This document shows positions 1-11,240 of a stretch of 64,000 bases of DNA, in pieces. The stretch is from Zantedeschia hybrid cultivar. Taxonomy: Eukaryota > Streptophyta > Magnoliopsida > Alismatales > Araceae. Position numbers and translations under genes: made by a program. Positions within the stretch are counted from its first letter, which is position 1; the number at the start of each line of letters is the position of its first letter. The stretch lies in the NCBI GenBank assembly GCA_030544215.1, contig JARZZO010000003.1, positions 23,817,879 to 23,881,878 of the forward strand, in the 5' to 3' direction. The notes beneath the pieces are model-generated. The model was not told the DNA's origin, searched no databases, and saw only the letters and a list, made by a program, of their open reading frames with translations.

Positions 1-41
1 CAAGCGCTAAGTTTATCGTCTTCAGTCAGACGGAAGTTCAG

Positions 42-3000
42 TTAGTGTGGATCACTCAGTTCTATGGATTCAGGTGGCTCATTTTGAAGATTTTCAATGA
101 ATGGTTTCAACCGTTGACCATTAACAGTAAAAGTGTTCCCACTCTTGGGATTCAGAATTTTAACGGCTTCATGATCGAAGGCTTTAACGACCAGGAATGG
201 TCCATCCCATCTGGATTTCAGTTTTCTTGGAAATAAGCGGAGCCTAGAGTTAAATAGCCAAACTTTCTGATTTGGAAGAAAGGATTTTCTCACAATATGT
301 TTATCATGAAAAGCTTTAGTTTTGGCTTTATAAATCTTTGAATTTTCATAGGCCTCGTTGCGCAACTCTTCCAGCTCACTCAGTTGTAAGGTTCGGTGGG
401 AACCAGCTTGGGCTAGGTCCAGATTGACTTGTTTGATGGCCCAATAAGCCCTTTGTTCCAATTCCACCGGAAGGTGGCACCCTTTTCCAAAAATCAGGCG
501 ATAAGGAGACATGCCAATAGGAGTTTTGTAAGCGGTCCGATAGGCCCATAAAGCATCATCCAATCTTTCAGACCAATCTTTTCTATCGGGCCTAACGGAT
601 TTTTGCAGAATATTCTTGATCTCCCTATTGGAAACTTCCACTTGGCCACTGGTTTGGGGGTGATAAGGGGTAGCTACTTTGTGATTAATCCCATATTTCT
701 TAAGCAAAGCTCGAAATTGGTAATTCGTGAAATGCATTCCCCCATCACTTATGATAGCTTTAGGCCACCCGAACCGAGAAAAGATATTCTTCTGAACGAA
801 TTTAATGACCACTTTATGATCATTGGTTCGGGTGGCTACTGCTATAATCCATTTTGAGACATAATCCACCGCTACCAGAATATATGTATGTCCAAAAGAG
901 GGTGGAAAATGTCCCATAAAGTCAACTCCCCAAACATCAAAGACTTCAACCACCAAGATTGGGTTGAGTGGCATCATATCCATTTTCGCCATATTTCCTA
1001 CGGCCTGACATCGGAGGCAAGTTTTGCTAAATTCATGGGCATCTTTGAAAAGTGTGGGCCAGTAAAAACCACTTTGTAAGACTTTGGCTGCAATTTTCTT
1101 TCCTGAGAAGTGGCCCCTACAGGCCAGATTATGGCAGAAGTTAAGAATACTCTGTTGTTCGTCTTCAGGAACACACCGCCTAATGATTTGATCAGGACAA
1201 AATTTGAATAATTCAGGATCCTCCCAGAAATAATATTTTTCCTGAGAAAAGAATTTGTCCTTTTCACTTTTAGTCCATCCTTTCGGAAGCTGATTAGTCA
1301 CCCTGTAATTGACAATATGAGCATACCAAGGTACAACAGTGTGAGAAATGGTCAGTAGATGCTCATCAGGAAAGGAATCAGTGATTGGAAAACTTTCAGA
1401 GATCGGAATTCGGGATAGGTGGTCAGCTACCACATTCTCAGAACCCTTCTTATCCCGAATTTCCAAATCAAATTCCTGGAGGAGTAAGATCCATCTAATA
1501 AGCCTAGGCTTTGCATCCTTCTTGGTCAACAAGTATTTCAAAGCTGAGTGATCAGAATAGATTATGACTTTTGCCCCTAAAAGATAAGATCTGAATTTTT
1601 CTAGGGCAAAAACCACAGCCAATAATTCCTTTTCTGTGGTGGTATAATTCATTTGAGCATCGGCAAGGTTGCGGCTTGCATAATATATCACCACGGCACA
1701 TTTGTTGATTCTTTGTCCCAAAACCGCACCGATAGCATAATCCGAGGCATCACACATGATTTTGAAGGGTAAAGACCAATCTGGAGATTGAAGAATCGGG
1801 GCTTTGGTCAAAGATTCCTTTAGAGAATTAAATGCCTTGATGCAAAATTCATCCATTTGGAACGGGACATCCTTAGCTAAGAGAAGAGTTACAGGCCGGG
1901 TAATTTGAGAGAAATTGTGGATAAATCGGCGATAGAAACCGGCATGGCCAAGGAATGAATGGATCTGTCTAACCGAGGTGGGAGGAGGAAGATTGGATAT
2001 GAGATCGATCTTAGCTTTATCTCCCTCTATCCCCCTTTCAGACACAATGTAGCCTAGAACAATGCCCTCTCGAACCATAAAATGGCTCTTTTCCCAGCTA
2101 AGTATCAGATTGGTGTCTATGCATCGTTCTAGCACCTGTTTAAGATTTTCCAGGCAATTTTCAAAACAGTCCCCGAAGATTGAGAAATCATCCATAAAAA
2201 CTTCGAGGAATTCTCCCACCATATCGGAGAAGATAGCCATCATGCACCGTTGAAATGTGGCTGGTGCGTTGCATAATCCAAATGGCATTCTCCTAAAAGC
2301 AAACGTGCCATAAGGGCACGTGAAGGTGGTCTTTTCTTGATCTTCCGGATAAATAACCACTTGATTGTACCCGAAGTACCCCTCTAAGAAGCAAAAGTAC
2401 TTCTGACCCGATAACTTTTCTAGAATCTGATCCATGAATGGGAGTGGAAAGTGATCCTTCTTAGTCATTAGATTCAGCTTTCGGTAATCAATGCACACTC
2501 TCCATCCCGTGGTGAGCCTAGTGGGTACCTCTTCTCCATGATCATTCTTGATAACCGTTAATCCAGATTTCTTGGGTACCACTTGAGTTGGGCTGACCCA
2601 TTTACTATATGATATTGGGTAAATAATACTCGCATCCAGCCATTTCACAACTTCCTTTTTCACCACTTCTTTCATATTGGGGTTAAGCCGCCTTTGCATC
2701 TCCCGACTGGGCTTAGAATTCTCTTCTATATAGATGTGATGCATGCAAATGGACGGGCTAATTCCCTTTAAATCTGCCACCGACCATCCAATAGCACCCT
2801 TGTGGTCTTTGAGGACCTCGGTTAATTGGGTCTCCTGCGGTGATGTGAGATTTGCCGCAATAATGACCGGGAGAGTTTGGTCCGGACCCAAAAAGATATA
2901 CTTGAGAGACTTAGGTATTGGTTTGAGTTCAAGCTCAGGAGGGTCCTCTAAAGGTGGCAAAGCGAGCTCAGACTGTAAGGCTGGTAAAGGTTCAACCTTG

Positions 3001-3674
3001 GGCCAAGATGTTAATGGGCCAGGAGAGTCCTTTAAAGTGTTGGCTTCCTCCAAAAAGTCATATGTGGATATCTCATTTTCTTCAACCAGATTATCCAAGA
3101 CATCAATAGTATGGCATTCTTTTTCATGATCTGGGTATTGAGATGCTTTGAAGACATTAATCTGGACCTTTTGACTCCCAAATGAAATGTCCATTATGCC
3201 AATTTCACAATTTATATTAGCTTTGGCAGTGGCTAAGAATGGACGACCTAAGATGATCGGGGTGTGAATGAGTTCCTCAGGTAATGCCATATTCAGAATA
3301 AGAAAATCCATGGGAAAATAACAATCATGAACCTTCACAATAACATCCTCAATTAATCCCCGTGGGGTTTTCACAGACCTATCAGCCAACTGCAAGATGA
3401 TGGGTGTGGGCTTTAATTCTCCAATATCAAATTTCTCATAAATGGTTGTTGGCAATAGATTTACACTCGCACCTAGATCCAATAAAGCTTTATCAAATGT
3501 AACTCCAGCTAAGTCACATGAAATTAGAGGTGCTCCAGGATCCTTTAACTTCTTGGGTAAATGATTCATCACAATTGCACTAACATCCTCGGAAAGCCGA
3601 ACCTTTTCGGGTGCCATTCTAGATCCTCTTCGTGGAGTACATAATTCCTTGAGAAACTTAGCATAAGCTGGCAC
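42..3674 (-). CDS. pol: Athila pol polyprotein: protease, RT, RNase H, integrase
   Basis: An open frame of 1210 codons. It would cut the polyprotein, copy element RNA into DNA and insert it. Domains by residue: protease with DLGAS at 66-70; RT from about 330, with FMDD at 493-496; RNase H with Asp at 642, 708 and 751; integrase zinc finger near 848-889 (H, H, C886, C889); integrase core D918, D977, E1013. The usual RT motif A aspartate is Glu at 431 (FLEGYFGYNQ), so polymerase activity is doubtful although the frame is open. The true start lies upstream: the frame runs on into gag through a single stop near 3714, so gag and pol were one reading frame. The first Met at 3674 is arbitrary. The frame ends at base 42 (ESIELSDPH). 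Confidence 0.92.
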   Translation of the reverse strand: MPAYAKFLKELCTPRRGSRMAPEKVRLSEDVSAIVMNHLPKKLKDPGAPLISCDLAGVTFDKALLDLGASVNLLPTTIYEKFDIGELKPTPIILQLADRSVKTPRGLIEDVIVKVHDCYFPMDFLILNMALPEELIHTPIILGRPFLATAKANINCEIGIMDISFGSQKVQINVFKASQYPDHEKECHTIDVLDNLVEENEISTYDFLEEANTLKDSPGPLTSWPKVEPLPALQSELALPPLEDPPELELKPIPKSLKYIFLGPDQTLPVIIAANLTSPQETQLTEVLKDHKGAIGWSVADLKGISPSICMHHIYIEENSKPSREMQRRLNPNMKEVVKKEVVKWLDASIIYPISYSKWVSPTQVVPKKSGLTVIKNDHGEEVPTRLTTGWRVCIDYRKLNLMTKKDHFPLPFMDQILEKLSGQKYFCFLEGYFGYNQVVIYPEDQEKTTFTCPYGTFAFRRMPFGLCNAPATFQRCMMAIFSDMVGEFLEVFMDDFSIFGDCFENCLENLKQVLERCIDTNLILSWEKSHFMVREGIVLGYIVSERGIEGDKAKIDLISNLPPPTSVRQIHSFLGHAGFYRRFIHNFSQITRPVTLLLAKDVPFQMDEFCIKAFNSLKESLTKAPILQSPDWSLPFKIMCDASDYAIGAVLGQRINKCAVVIYYASRNLADAQMNYTTTEKELLAVVFALEKFRSYLLGAKVIIYSDHSALKYLLTKKDAKPRLIRWILLLQEFDLEIRDKKGSENVVADHLSRIPISESFPITDSFPDEHLLTISHTVVPWYAHIVNYRVTNQLPKGWTKSEKDKFFSQEKYYFWEDPELFKFCPDQIIRRCVPEDEQQSILNFCHNLACRGHFSGKKIAAKVLQSGFYWPTLFKDAHEFSKTCLRCQAVGNMAKMDMMPLNPILVVEVFDVWGVDFMGHFPPSFGHTYILVAVDYVSKWIIAVATRTNDHKVVIKFVQKNIFSRFGWPKAIISDGGMHFTNYQFRALLKKYGINHKVATPYHPQTSGQVEVSNREIKNILQKSVRPDRKDWSERLDDALWAYRTAYKTPIGMSPYRLIFGKGCHLPVELEQRAYWAIKQVNLDLAQAGSHRTLQLSELEELRNEAYENSKIYKAKTKAFHDKHIVRKSFLPNQKVWLFNSRLRLFPRKLKSRWDGPFLVVKAFDHEAVKILNPKSGNTFTVNGQRLKPFIENLQNEPPESIELSDPH

Positions 3675-3713
3675 ATACTTGATGGCATCGAGGAGTGGAA
3701 TATTAATTTGGAC

Positions 3714-5689
3714 TTATTTGAACAAATCCAACAACTCCTCATTCTGGGCCAGTTTCTTCCTGGTATTGGGCTTAGCTAACAAGGCATTAGGAAATGGCAC
3801 CCTAGGTTTATAAGAACTTGGGCCTTCATCTATCTTCCCTTTTCCTTTCAGATCCTCCTCCAACTTCTCCATGATGGGTTCATCTTCACTCTCACTTTCA
3901 ATTTCCTGAGGCCCATCAGTGGAACCTTTGGCTAACTCTCCATCTGCATGTGGTTTTTCTAAACTTCTCCCGCTCCTAAGGGCTGAAATGGCTTTAGCAT
4001 TCTCCAATTGTGGCCCTTTAGGTTGTGATAATGGGCCAGGCTGAGGTAAAAGGCCCGATTGCTGTGGAAAACCCGGAGGTTGATTCCTTGGATTGGCAAT
4101 GGGTTGACTAGGAAGTTGACCCACTTCTCTTCTCATCGTAGCCTCAGCTAGTTGGCCCATTTGACTTTCCAACTTAGCAATGGATTGTTGCTGGGTCAAA
4201 ATCAATTGTTGGAGTTGAGTGAATTTGTCATCAAAGTTGGGCTGAGGAGGTTGTGGATAAGTGGGTGGAGGATGGTATTGGGTTGGCTGTCCAGATTGGA
4301 ATGAATGATAGTGGGCCGGTTGAGCTGATTGGAATGATTGATAAGGGACCGGTTGGCCTGATTGGAATGATTGATAAGGGACCGGTTGGCCTGATGGATA
4401 CTGGGCCGGTTGAGAAAACTAGGCTTGAGATCCCCTAGCCTGAACATTTCCATAGAAATTAGATTGCTGTTGGAATGAATTCTGTGGCTTTTGGGCTTGA
4501 TGCATGGGAGGATTGGACATTGGTAGTGGGGCCTGCTGATTCTTCCAAGAGAAATTAGGGTGATTTCTCCAGCCAGGATTGTAAGTATTTGAGAATGGAT
4601 CATTATTGGGCTTGGAGAATCCCTGGGCAGCCTGAACTTGTTCTTGAATGAATGGTGGAAGTTGGGCCGCAGTTGGGCATTCATTCACTTGATGGGATTG
4701 ACTTGCGCATAAGGCACAAATATCATGATTGGCAGAAGATGGGCCTTCATATGGACTAGATTGTGTTGGGTAAGTAGGCTCTTGCTTGTTTAAGGCCAAG
4801 AGTTGGTCTAGTTTCTGGGCCAAGATGTCTACCTTATCCAATTTCTGATTAATCAGATTTATGTCCATTCTGGATTCGGGCTCTCCACGTGCCTTGAGTT
4901 CGTACATTCCAGTCCGTTTAGATGGCCCAACAGACCTTTCATAAGATGATAATGAAGCATGATTGATGGAATTTTCACTTAACATCTCAAACAGATCATA
5001 GGCCTCATCTTCATTTTTCATCATAAATGCCCCTCCATATGAAGCATCCACCATCTGTTTGAACTGTTCAGACAGTCCTTCATAGAATGCTTGGACAATT
5101 TGCCATTTTGAAAGCCCATGATGAGGGCATTTTCTAAGCAATTCTTTCAGTCTTTCCCAAGATTCATGGATCAATTCCCTGGGAGTTTAGGTAAAACTCG
5201 TGATGGCCCTTCTCATGGTATTGGTCCGCCCGATGGGATAGAATTTCTTGAGAAATTCTTTCTGCATTTCTTCCCATGTCCTAATGGGCCTTCCTATAGT
5301 CCCAACCAATATTTAGCCTTGTCCTTTAATGAAAAGGGAAATAAGGTCAATTTAAGGCCATCATCGGTGAAATTCTGGATCTTCACCATGGAACAGATTT
5401 CTAGAAATTCATCCAGATGCTTATAAGGATCTTCATTAGTATTCCCATAAAAGGATGGGATCATCTGGATGGTGCTAGATTTGATTTCATATTGATTGGC
5501 TGGATTCTGAGGAAGATGAATGCATGATGAAGGTTGATATCGATTTGGAATGAAATAGTCCTTCATTTGCTTTGGTGGGTCCTGATTATCAGCCATTGGA
5601 TCTTGTGGAGGATTTCTTTGATATAGGATTCTTTCTATTTCAGCAAGTGGTCTTAGAAGGTTAGGATTTTGAGATCTCCTACCTTGCAT
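3714..5689 (-). pseudogene. gag: Athila gag (broken)
   Basis: Capsid/nucleocapsid region. The N-terminal part (5689-5294) has the Athila-type stretch FPFSLKDKAKYWL. A frameshift near 5290 and a stop near 5188 separate it from the middle part (5174-4419), which has ESWERLKELLRKCPHHGL and a CX2CX4HX4C zinc knuckle (CALCASQSHQVNEC). A stop at 4419 and another at 3714 lie in the same frame as pol. The C-terminal part is rich in Pro and Gln with repeated QPVPYQSFQS units (4420-4250). At least three nonsense codons and one frameshift show the copy cannot make Gag. Confidence 0.85.
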
Positions 5690-6292
5690 ACACTAGGACT
5701 GATGGAGAGAGGATTTTGTTTTCGATTTCTTGTTTTCTTTTTTTTAAATGCAACAATTTTGGCAAACAAATTATCCTAATGATCTAATGTTGACCTAGAC
5801 TCTCTATGTGAATTTTCTTACAAGGTGAATGGAGTCCACCTCAAGTCACAACCACAATCAATCAACGGCTAGCTAAGAGGTGGGGTAGTGGGAGGCTCCC
5901 CCTACTTTCGTAGGGACCTAATTAGAGAACAACTTTCCTGCTTAGACGTTTGCCTTTTTAACCTCTAGCCTAGACACCGTTGCCAAAAATAGAGGCAACC
6001 CGAGATTTAAACCACTCTAATCTTGGAAATGAAGGTTTTAAAATTTGGATGTTCCTCTTTTTGTTTCTTTTTTTTTTAGTTAATGGAAACCTATCTAAAC
6101 TATAAACTACAAAAATGGAAACTAACTAGAATAAGAAAATTGAAACATAGAAACTTGGAACACACTGACCATGATTTCGCTTTCCTTCTCTCTCTTTTTT
6201 TTTTTTTCAATATACCTGCAAAAATAAGAAAAATAAAGTTAGCTAAAGAATAATTACACTAAATCCAAGATAATCAAAATTAAAAATCTAAC
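5690..6292 (-). other. Athila 5' leader between PBS and gag
   Basis: AT-rich, with poly-pyrimidine runs near 5730-5750, 6060-6080 and 6190-6210 and no credible reading frame. It is the untranslated leader by position. No further structure recognised. Confidence 0.6.
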
Positions 6293-6310
6293 TCCCCGGC
6301 AACGGCGCCA
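6293..6310 (-). other. Athila primer binding site (tRNA-Asp type)
   Basis: The minus strand reads TGGCGCCGTTGCCGGGGA, the site used by Athila elements and complementary to the 3' end of plant tRNA-Asp. It lies 5 nt after the LTR end (..GATCA). It fixes the orientation and the 5' identity of the neighbouring LTR. Confidence 0.93.
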
Positions 6311-6315
6311 AAAAT

Positions 6316-8494
6316 TGATCGTTCCAAATTGTGCGTCGTTAAACACTTATAAAAACGTTCAATCTAAATTTATCCGGCTCACTCAAATCGAATTTTGAAA
6401 ATTAATAGTGGTGAGTCCGAGTCGATCCACAGGGAGTTAAGATTTTAACTTTGAAAACTTTGGAATTTAGTTATCTAAAAATAGATGAGAATTTGAATAA
6501 CTAATTACTTAATTAAGCTAAAACTCAATTAACTAATGCTACTTAAAAAATATAATTACTTTAATTAAACAAATCCTCTTTTTTTTTTCTTTTTTTTTTC
6601 AGGGATTAAACACAAACACTAATATAAAAAAATAAGCACAACTAAAATTTATGACAAAAACAAACTATTGTTTAATTGTGTAAACTATTAATCATCATGA
6701 ATCAAATAACTTAATTAAACAACTAATAACTAATTAAACAACAACCAATCAAGAATTAACCCTAATTAAATAACCAAAAACTAATTAAACAATACCAACA
6801 CTACCCCTAATTAAATAACCAAGAACAACACAAAATTGGAGTGGGTTGCCGGCTGCTTGCTTGCAGTGAATGGAGATTAGGAGGGAGCTGCTGCTGCATG
6901 GAGGTATTGCTGGCATGGTGGAGGACTTCAAGCTGTTGTCGCTGGTGTACGTGGCTGCATGCTGGAGGTATTGCTTGGGACGTGGCTGCTGCAGGTTGCT
7001 GTGAAGAGAAGGAAGCTGCTGCAGGTTGCTGGATGCGCTGGCAGCGTATGGAGGTGCTTGGCTCAGCTGGGACAGCACGCACGTGGAGAAGATGGAGGAC
7101 TTGCCGGCATGCGTGTGGACGGTGGATGAAGACGCTGCCGGCAACGTGGAGAGGTTAATGAAGAAGCTGCCGTGGAGGCTTGCAAAGCAACGGCTGCATG
7201 CATGCACGGACGGTGTTGGGATGCAGCGTTGGGCTTCAGCTGGAGGTGCGGCGTGGAGTTGCAACAGAGGCTTCACCGCCGCTGGTCGTGTGGGTGCATG
7301 TTTGCAGCCGGAGACCCGTGGCAGTGCGGTGGAGGCCCAGCTGGAGTGCGCTGGTGCTACGGCTGAGAGGAGGAGGCGCTGGGCAACGCGTGCTGGAGCG
7401 GCTGCAGCGGGGTTCAGTTACTCACGCGAGCCTGCATGCATGTGCTGCGGCGACGCGTGGAGTGCTGGTTCGCGCAGGTGCATCGTTGTGAATGCCGGGT
7501 GTTGGAGGCCGGCGAGGTGTGGGCGTGCAGGAGACCGATAGAGGGAGCTGTGGAGGGAGGAAGAGAAGAGAGAGGGAGGAAGAGAAGAGAGAGGTGGAGT
7601 CTGCCGGGAGAGAAAAGAGAGAGGGCGTGTGGGAAACTGGGAAACTGGGAGGAAGAAGGAGAAGGAGAAAACGTGCAGGAAAGGCTGAGAAGAGGAGGAG
7701 AACCGAGAGAGATAGCTGTGGAAGGAGGAGGAGTGCTGGGAAACGAAGAGAGGGAGAAGGACAAGGAATCGGCTGCGGGAAGGGAAATCGAGAGAGGGGA
7801 GGAGGAAATACGCTGCTGGAAAAACTGGAGAAGGGGAGGGGACCGTGAAAGAGAGGAGGCTGTGGAGAGCTGCGGTTGAGAAAAGAAGAGAGAGCTTCGT
7901 GGAGAGAGTTGGAAAAGGAAGAGAAGAAAGGGTGAAATATATAGAGAGGAGTGCGTGTGGGAAGGGAAATTGGAGAAGAAGTAGGACTCGAATTTCTAAA
8001 AAGAGAGAGACGGTTTTTTTTAAAATAAAGAAAGGAGGAGATGTAGTTGGGAAATTAAAGAGAAGGCAGGAAATAGAGAGTTTTGGGAAACTCTAGAGAA
8101 AGAAGGACTCAGACCAATATTAGGACATCAAATTACATTTTTACCCCTGCTTTAGTTGAAATCCGAACACTAGACCTCCCCCAAATTTTCGGAAACTCCA
8201 CCAGCTGCACTGCATCATCAGCATATCCTGTTCACATAAAATAAATATAAATTAGCGCATTATCATCAAAGTATCATCATATTTATTCATTTCGTCTCGG
8301 TTTTGTCGAAAAACCGCAAATGCGCTATACTCCTTTAATCACATGAAATGACGATATTTTTAAGTCAGAATTTGATGAAATTGGTACCGTTGGACTTGTT
8401 ATACAATTATCTATCATTTCATGCTATTTTGCGGATAAAAACATGAGTATGATGCATATGATTGCCCTTAAATGATCAATTTAACACTCTATCA
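6316..8494 (-). repeat. Athila LTR shared by A1 (5') and A2 (3')
   Basis: A 2179-bp LTR, TGATAG...CGATCA on the minus strand. A PBS abuts its lower end and a polypurine tract abuts its upper end, so it acts as 5' LTR for A1 and as 3' LTR for A2. Interior composition is odd: 6840-7440 is GC-rich with CTGC/CATG runs, and 7540-8040 is almost pure purine on the plus strand, hence a CT-rich leader in the minus-strand transcript. Long plus-strand frames here are composition artefacts. Confidence 0.88.
7936..7945 (-). promoter_or_regulatory. TATA box of Athila LTR
   Basis: CTATATATTT on the minus strand, immediately upstream of a long CT-rich tract as expected for the start of R. Position is an inference from sequence only. 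Confidence 0.55.
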
Positions 8495-8507
8495 TACCCC
8501 CCAACTT
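8495..8507 (-). other. Polypurine tract of Athila A2
   Basis: AAGTTGGGGGGTA on the minus strand, directly before TGATAG, the LTR start. It primes plus-strand DNA in the family and shows that the LTR is also the 3' LTR of the element to the right. Confidence 0.85.
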
Positions 8508-9680
8508 ACTCATTGCTAGTCCCTTAGCAATGCAAATAAGAAAAAGTTAGGACAAACAATGAATTATCATGCTTCATTTGTAGTATCTTTCACAATTAAT
8601 TTAAGTGGTAGCCGATTGGTTAAGCTAAAAGTTTTCATATCCCACAATATTTTGATTCAGACAGGTGATTGTGCATGAAATTTGACACATTTAGAACTCG
8701 TTTCCGACCTTTCTGGTATATTCTTGCCTTTACTACTTTTTAGATAAGACTACCTAGGGAGGAGAAGAGAATAAAAGATTTCCCGATCAGTCAGTGAGGA
8801 CCGTTTTTCAGTTCCCATCCCAACTCAGCACTTTTCACGACTTGGTCATATTTTTGGTACGATGGACTTTTTAGCGTGGCGTTTTTTCATTTTATTGTAC
8901 TTTTGCTTTTAAGAGTGCGTACTTTTTGCCACTCTCTTTGAATTGCCTGAGGGGAGGTGCGTACTTTTTGCCACCTACCTTCCTTTAGCTCTTTTACCGC
9001 CTTCTATTGCCTTTAGTGTTTACAGCTGTCCATTTTAAATGACCGCTTCTTTTAGAGTGCTGAGTGGGACAGTCCCCTATTACGGATCCTACACATTCCT
9101 TTCGTTCAACCCAAAAGAAAAATTAGAATAAATAGTCTTATCCTTGAGGTTAATTCCAGCAATTCTATACTCTTAAGATCTTTCATTTATTCTAATTTGC
9201 CGTGTGTGTGTGAAAATCATCCTGCCGTGGATTTTTGTAAAGTGGGATATTTAAACTTTAAAGGCTCTTTAACCATTGTGACTAACAGAAAACTAATTTG
9301 TTTAAGATTTACTCAATGAAACATGATTTTCATGCAATTTTCCTAGGATGTGAAAATAAGTTTTTGAAAAAATTTGACCATTTTTCAGTGAAAGATATCA
9401 GTTTTCTTCAAAAGATTTTCAATAAATGCATATCAAATTGATTGTCCCACCCCCCAACTTGATTGACATTGTCCTCAATGGCATAAAAGATATGAAAAAC
9501 ATGCAGCCAGAAGAGAATTTGTGAAGGACCGAAACAACCTGTAATGAAGAGGTTGCGACATACCCACGGCGACTGCTGCTTAGGGACCTAAAAGGAAAGA
9601 AATACAAAAGCTGAAATAAAATATTGGGTTGCCTCCCAACAAGCGCTAAGTTTATCGTCTTCAGTCAGACGGAAGTTCAG
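8508..9680 (-). other. Athila A2 3' untranslated region
   Basis: Non-coding stretch between the integrase end and the PPT. No env-like frame is present. It holds a second PPT-like tract at 9446-9460 (AAGTTGGGGGGTGGG on the minus strand, preceded by CATTGAGGACAATG) and a pair of hairpins at 8911-8976. Confidence 0.65.
8911..8976 (-). repeat. Two hairpins with identical loop and different, complementary stems
   Basis: The 12-nt core CGTACTTTTTGC occurs at 8918-8929 and 8960-8971. The first is flanked by AGAGTG/CACTCT, the second by AGGTG/CACCT. Stems differ but stay paired. Function unknown. Confidence 0.6.
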
Positions 9681-11240
9681 TTAGTGTGGATCACTCAGTT
9701 CTATGGATTCAGGTGGCTCATTTTGAAGATTTTCAATGAATGGTTTCAACCGTTGACCATTAACAGTAAAAGTGTTCCCACTCTTGGGATTCAGAATTTT
9801 AACGGCTGCATGATCGAAGGCTTTAACGACCAGGAATGGTCCATCCCATCTGGATTTCAGTTTTCTTGGAAATAAGCGGAGCCTAGAGTTAAATAGCCAA
9901 ACTTTCTGATTTGGAAGAAAGGATTTTCTCACAATATGTTTATCATGAAAAGCTTTAGTTTTGGCTTTATAAATCTTTGAATTTTCATAGGCCTCGTTGC
10001 GCAACTCTTCCAGCTCACTCAGTTGTAAGGTTCGGTGGGAACCAGCTTGGGCTAGGTCCAGATTGACTTGTTTGATGGCCCAATAAGCCCTATGTTCCAA
10101 TTCCACCGGAAGGTGGCACCCTTTTCCAAAAATCAGGCGATAAGGAGACATGCCAATAGGAGTTTTGTAAGCGGTCCGATAGGCCCATAAAGCATCATCC
10201 AATCTTTCAGACCAATCTTTTCTATCGGGCCTAACGGACTTTTGCAGAATATTCTTGATCTCCCTATTGGAAACTTCCACTTGGCCACTGGTTTGGGGGT
10301 GATAAGGGGTAGCTACTTTGTGATTAATCCCATATTTCTTAAGCAAAGCTCGAAATTGGTAATTCGTGAAATGCATTCCCCCATCACTTATGATAGCTTT
10401 AGGCCACCCGAACCGAGAAAAGATATTCTTCTGAACGAATTTAATGACCACTTTATGATCATTGGTTCGGGTGGCTACTGCTATAATCCATTTTGAGACA
10501 TAATCCACCGCTACCAGAATATATGTATGTCCAAAAGAGGGTGGAAAATGTCCCATAAAGTCAACTCCCCAAACATCAAAGACTTCAACCACCAAGATTG
10601 GGTTGAGTGGCATCATATCCATTTTCGCCATATTTCCTACGGCCTGACATCGGAGGCAAGTTTTGCTAAATTCATGGGCATCTTTGAAAAGTGTGGGCCA
10701 GTAAAAACCACTTTGTAAGACTTTGGCTGCAATTTTCTTTCCTGAGAAGTGGCCCCTACAGGCCAGATTATGGCAGAAGTTAAGAATACTCTGTTGTTCG
10801 TCTTCAGGAACACACCGCCTAATGATTTGATCAGGACAAAATTTGAATAATTCAGGATCCTCCCAGAAATAATATTGTTCCTGAGAAAAGAATTTGTCCT
10901 TTTCACTTTTAGTCCATCCTTTCGGAAGCTGATTAGTCACCCTGTAATTGACAATATGAGCATACCAAGGTACAACAGTGTGAGAAATGGTCAGTAGATG
11001 CTCATCAGGAAAGGAATCAGTGATTGGAAAACTTTCAGAGATCGGAATTCGGGATAGGTGGTCAGCTACCACATTCTCAGAACCCTTCTTATCCCGAATT
11101 TCCAAATCAAATTCCTGGAGGAGTAAGATCCATCTAATAAGCCTAGGCTTTGCATCCTTCTTGGTCAACAAGTATTTCAAAGCTGAGTGATCAGAATAGA
11201 TTATGACTTTTGCCCCTAAAAGATAAGATCTGAATTTTTC
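9681..11240 (-). pseudogene. pol: Athila A2 pol fragment: RNase H C-terminus plus integrase
   Basis: About 520 codons matching residues 690-1210 of the A1 pol, with three amino-acid differences. Integrase zinc finger and DDE residues are present. It is cut off inside RNase H at 11240, where sequence switches without transition to a copia leader, so protease, RT and most of RNase H are missing. The frame ends at 9681 exactly as in A1, then runs into the shared 3' region and LTR. Confidence 0.9.

Larger units (their letters stand above)
1..8494 (-). mobile_element. Athila-lineage Ty3/gypsy element A1 (LTR, PBS, gag, pol; 3' end outside window)
   Basis: Read on the minus strand the order is LTR (8494-6316), tRNA-Asp-type primer site (6310-6293), leader, gag (5689-3714), pol (3674-42). 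Gag, protease, RT, RNase H and integrase follow the Ty3/gypsy order, and the protease (DLGAS) and RT (FMDD) wording matches Athila. The element's own 3' untranslated region and 3' LTR lie left of base 1. The same LTR also has a polypurine tract on its far side and so also closes element A2, making a tandem pair. Confidence 0.92.

Noticed and set aside
603..857. Plus-strand frames of 84 and 63 codons repeated at 10242 and 10527
   Set aside because: They are antisense shadows of the two near-identical integrase copies.
6785..8096. Cluster of long overlapping frames on both strands in the Athila LTR
   Set aside because: Composition artefact of GC-rich and purine-only sequence; no domain, no codon bias, all inside an LTR.
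9419..9607. Possible env-like gene after Athila integrase
   Set aside because: Only a 62-codon frame with no signal peptide plus membrane pattern; region is otherwise closed in all frames.
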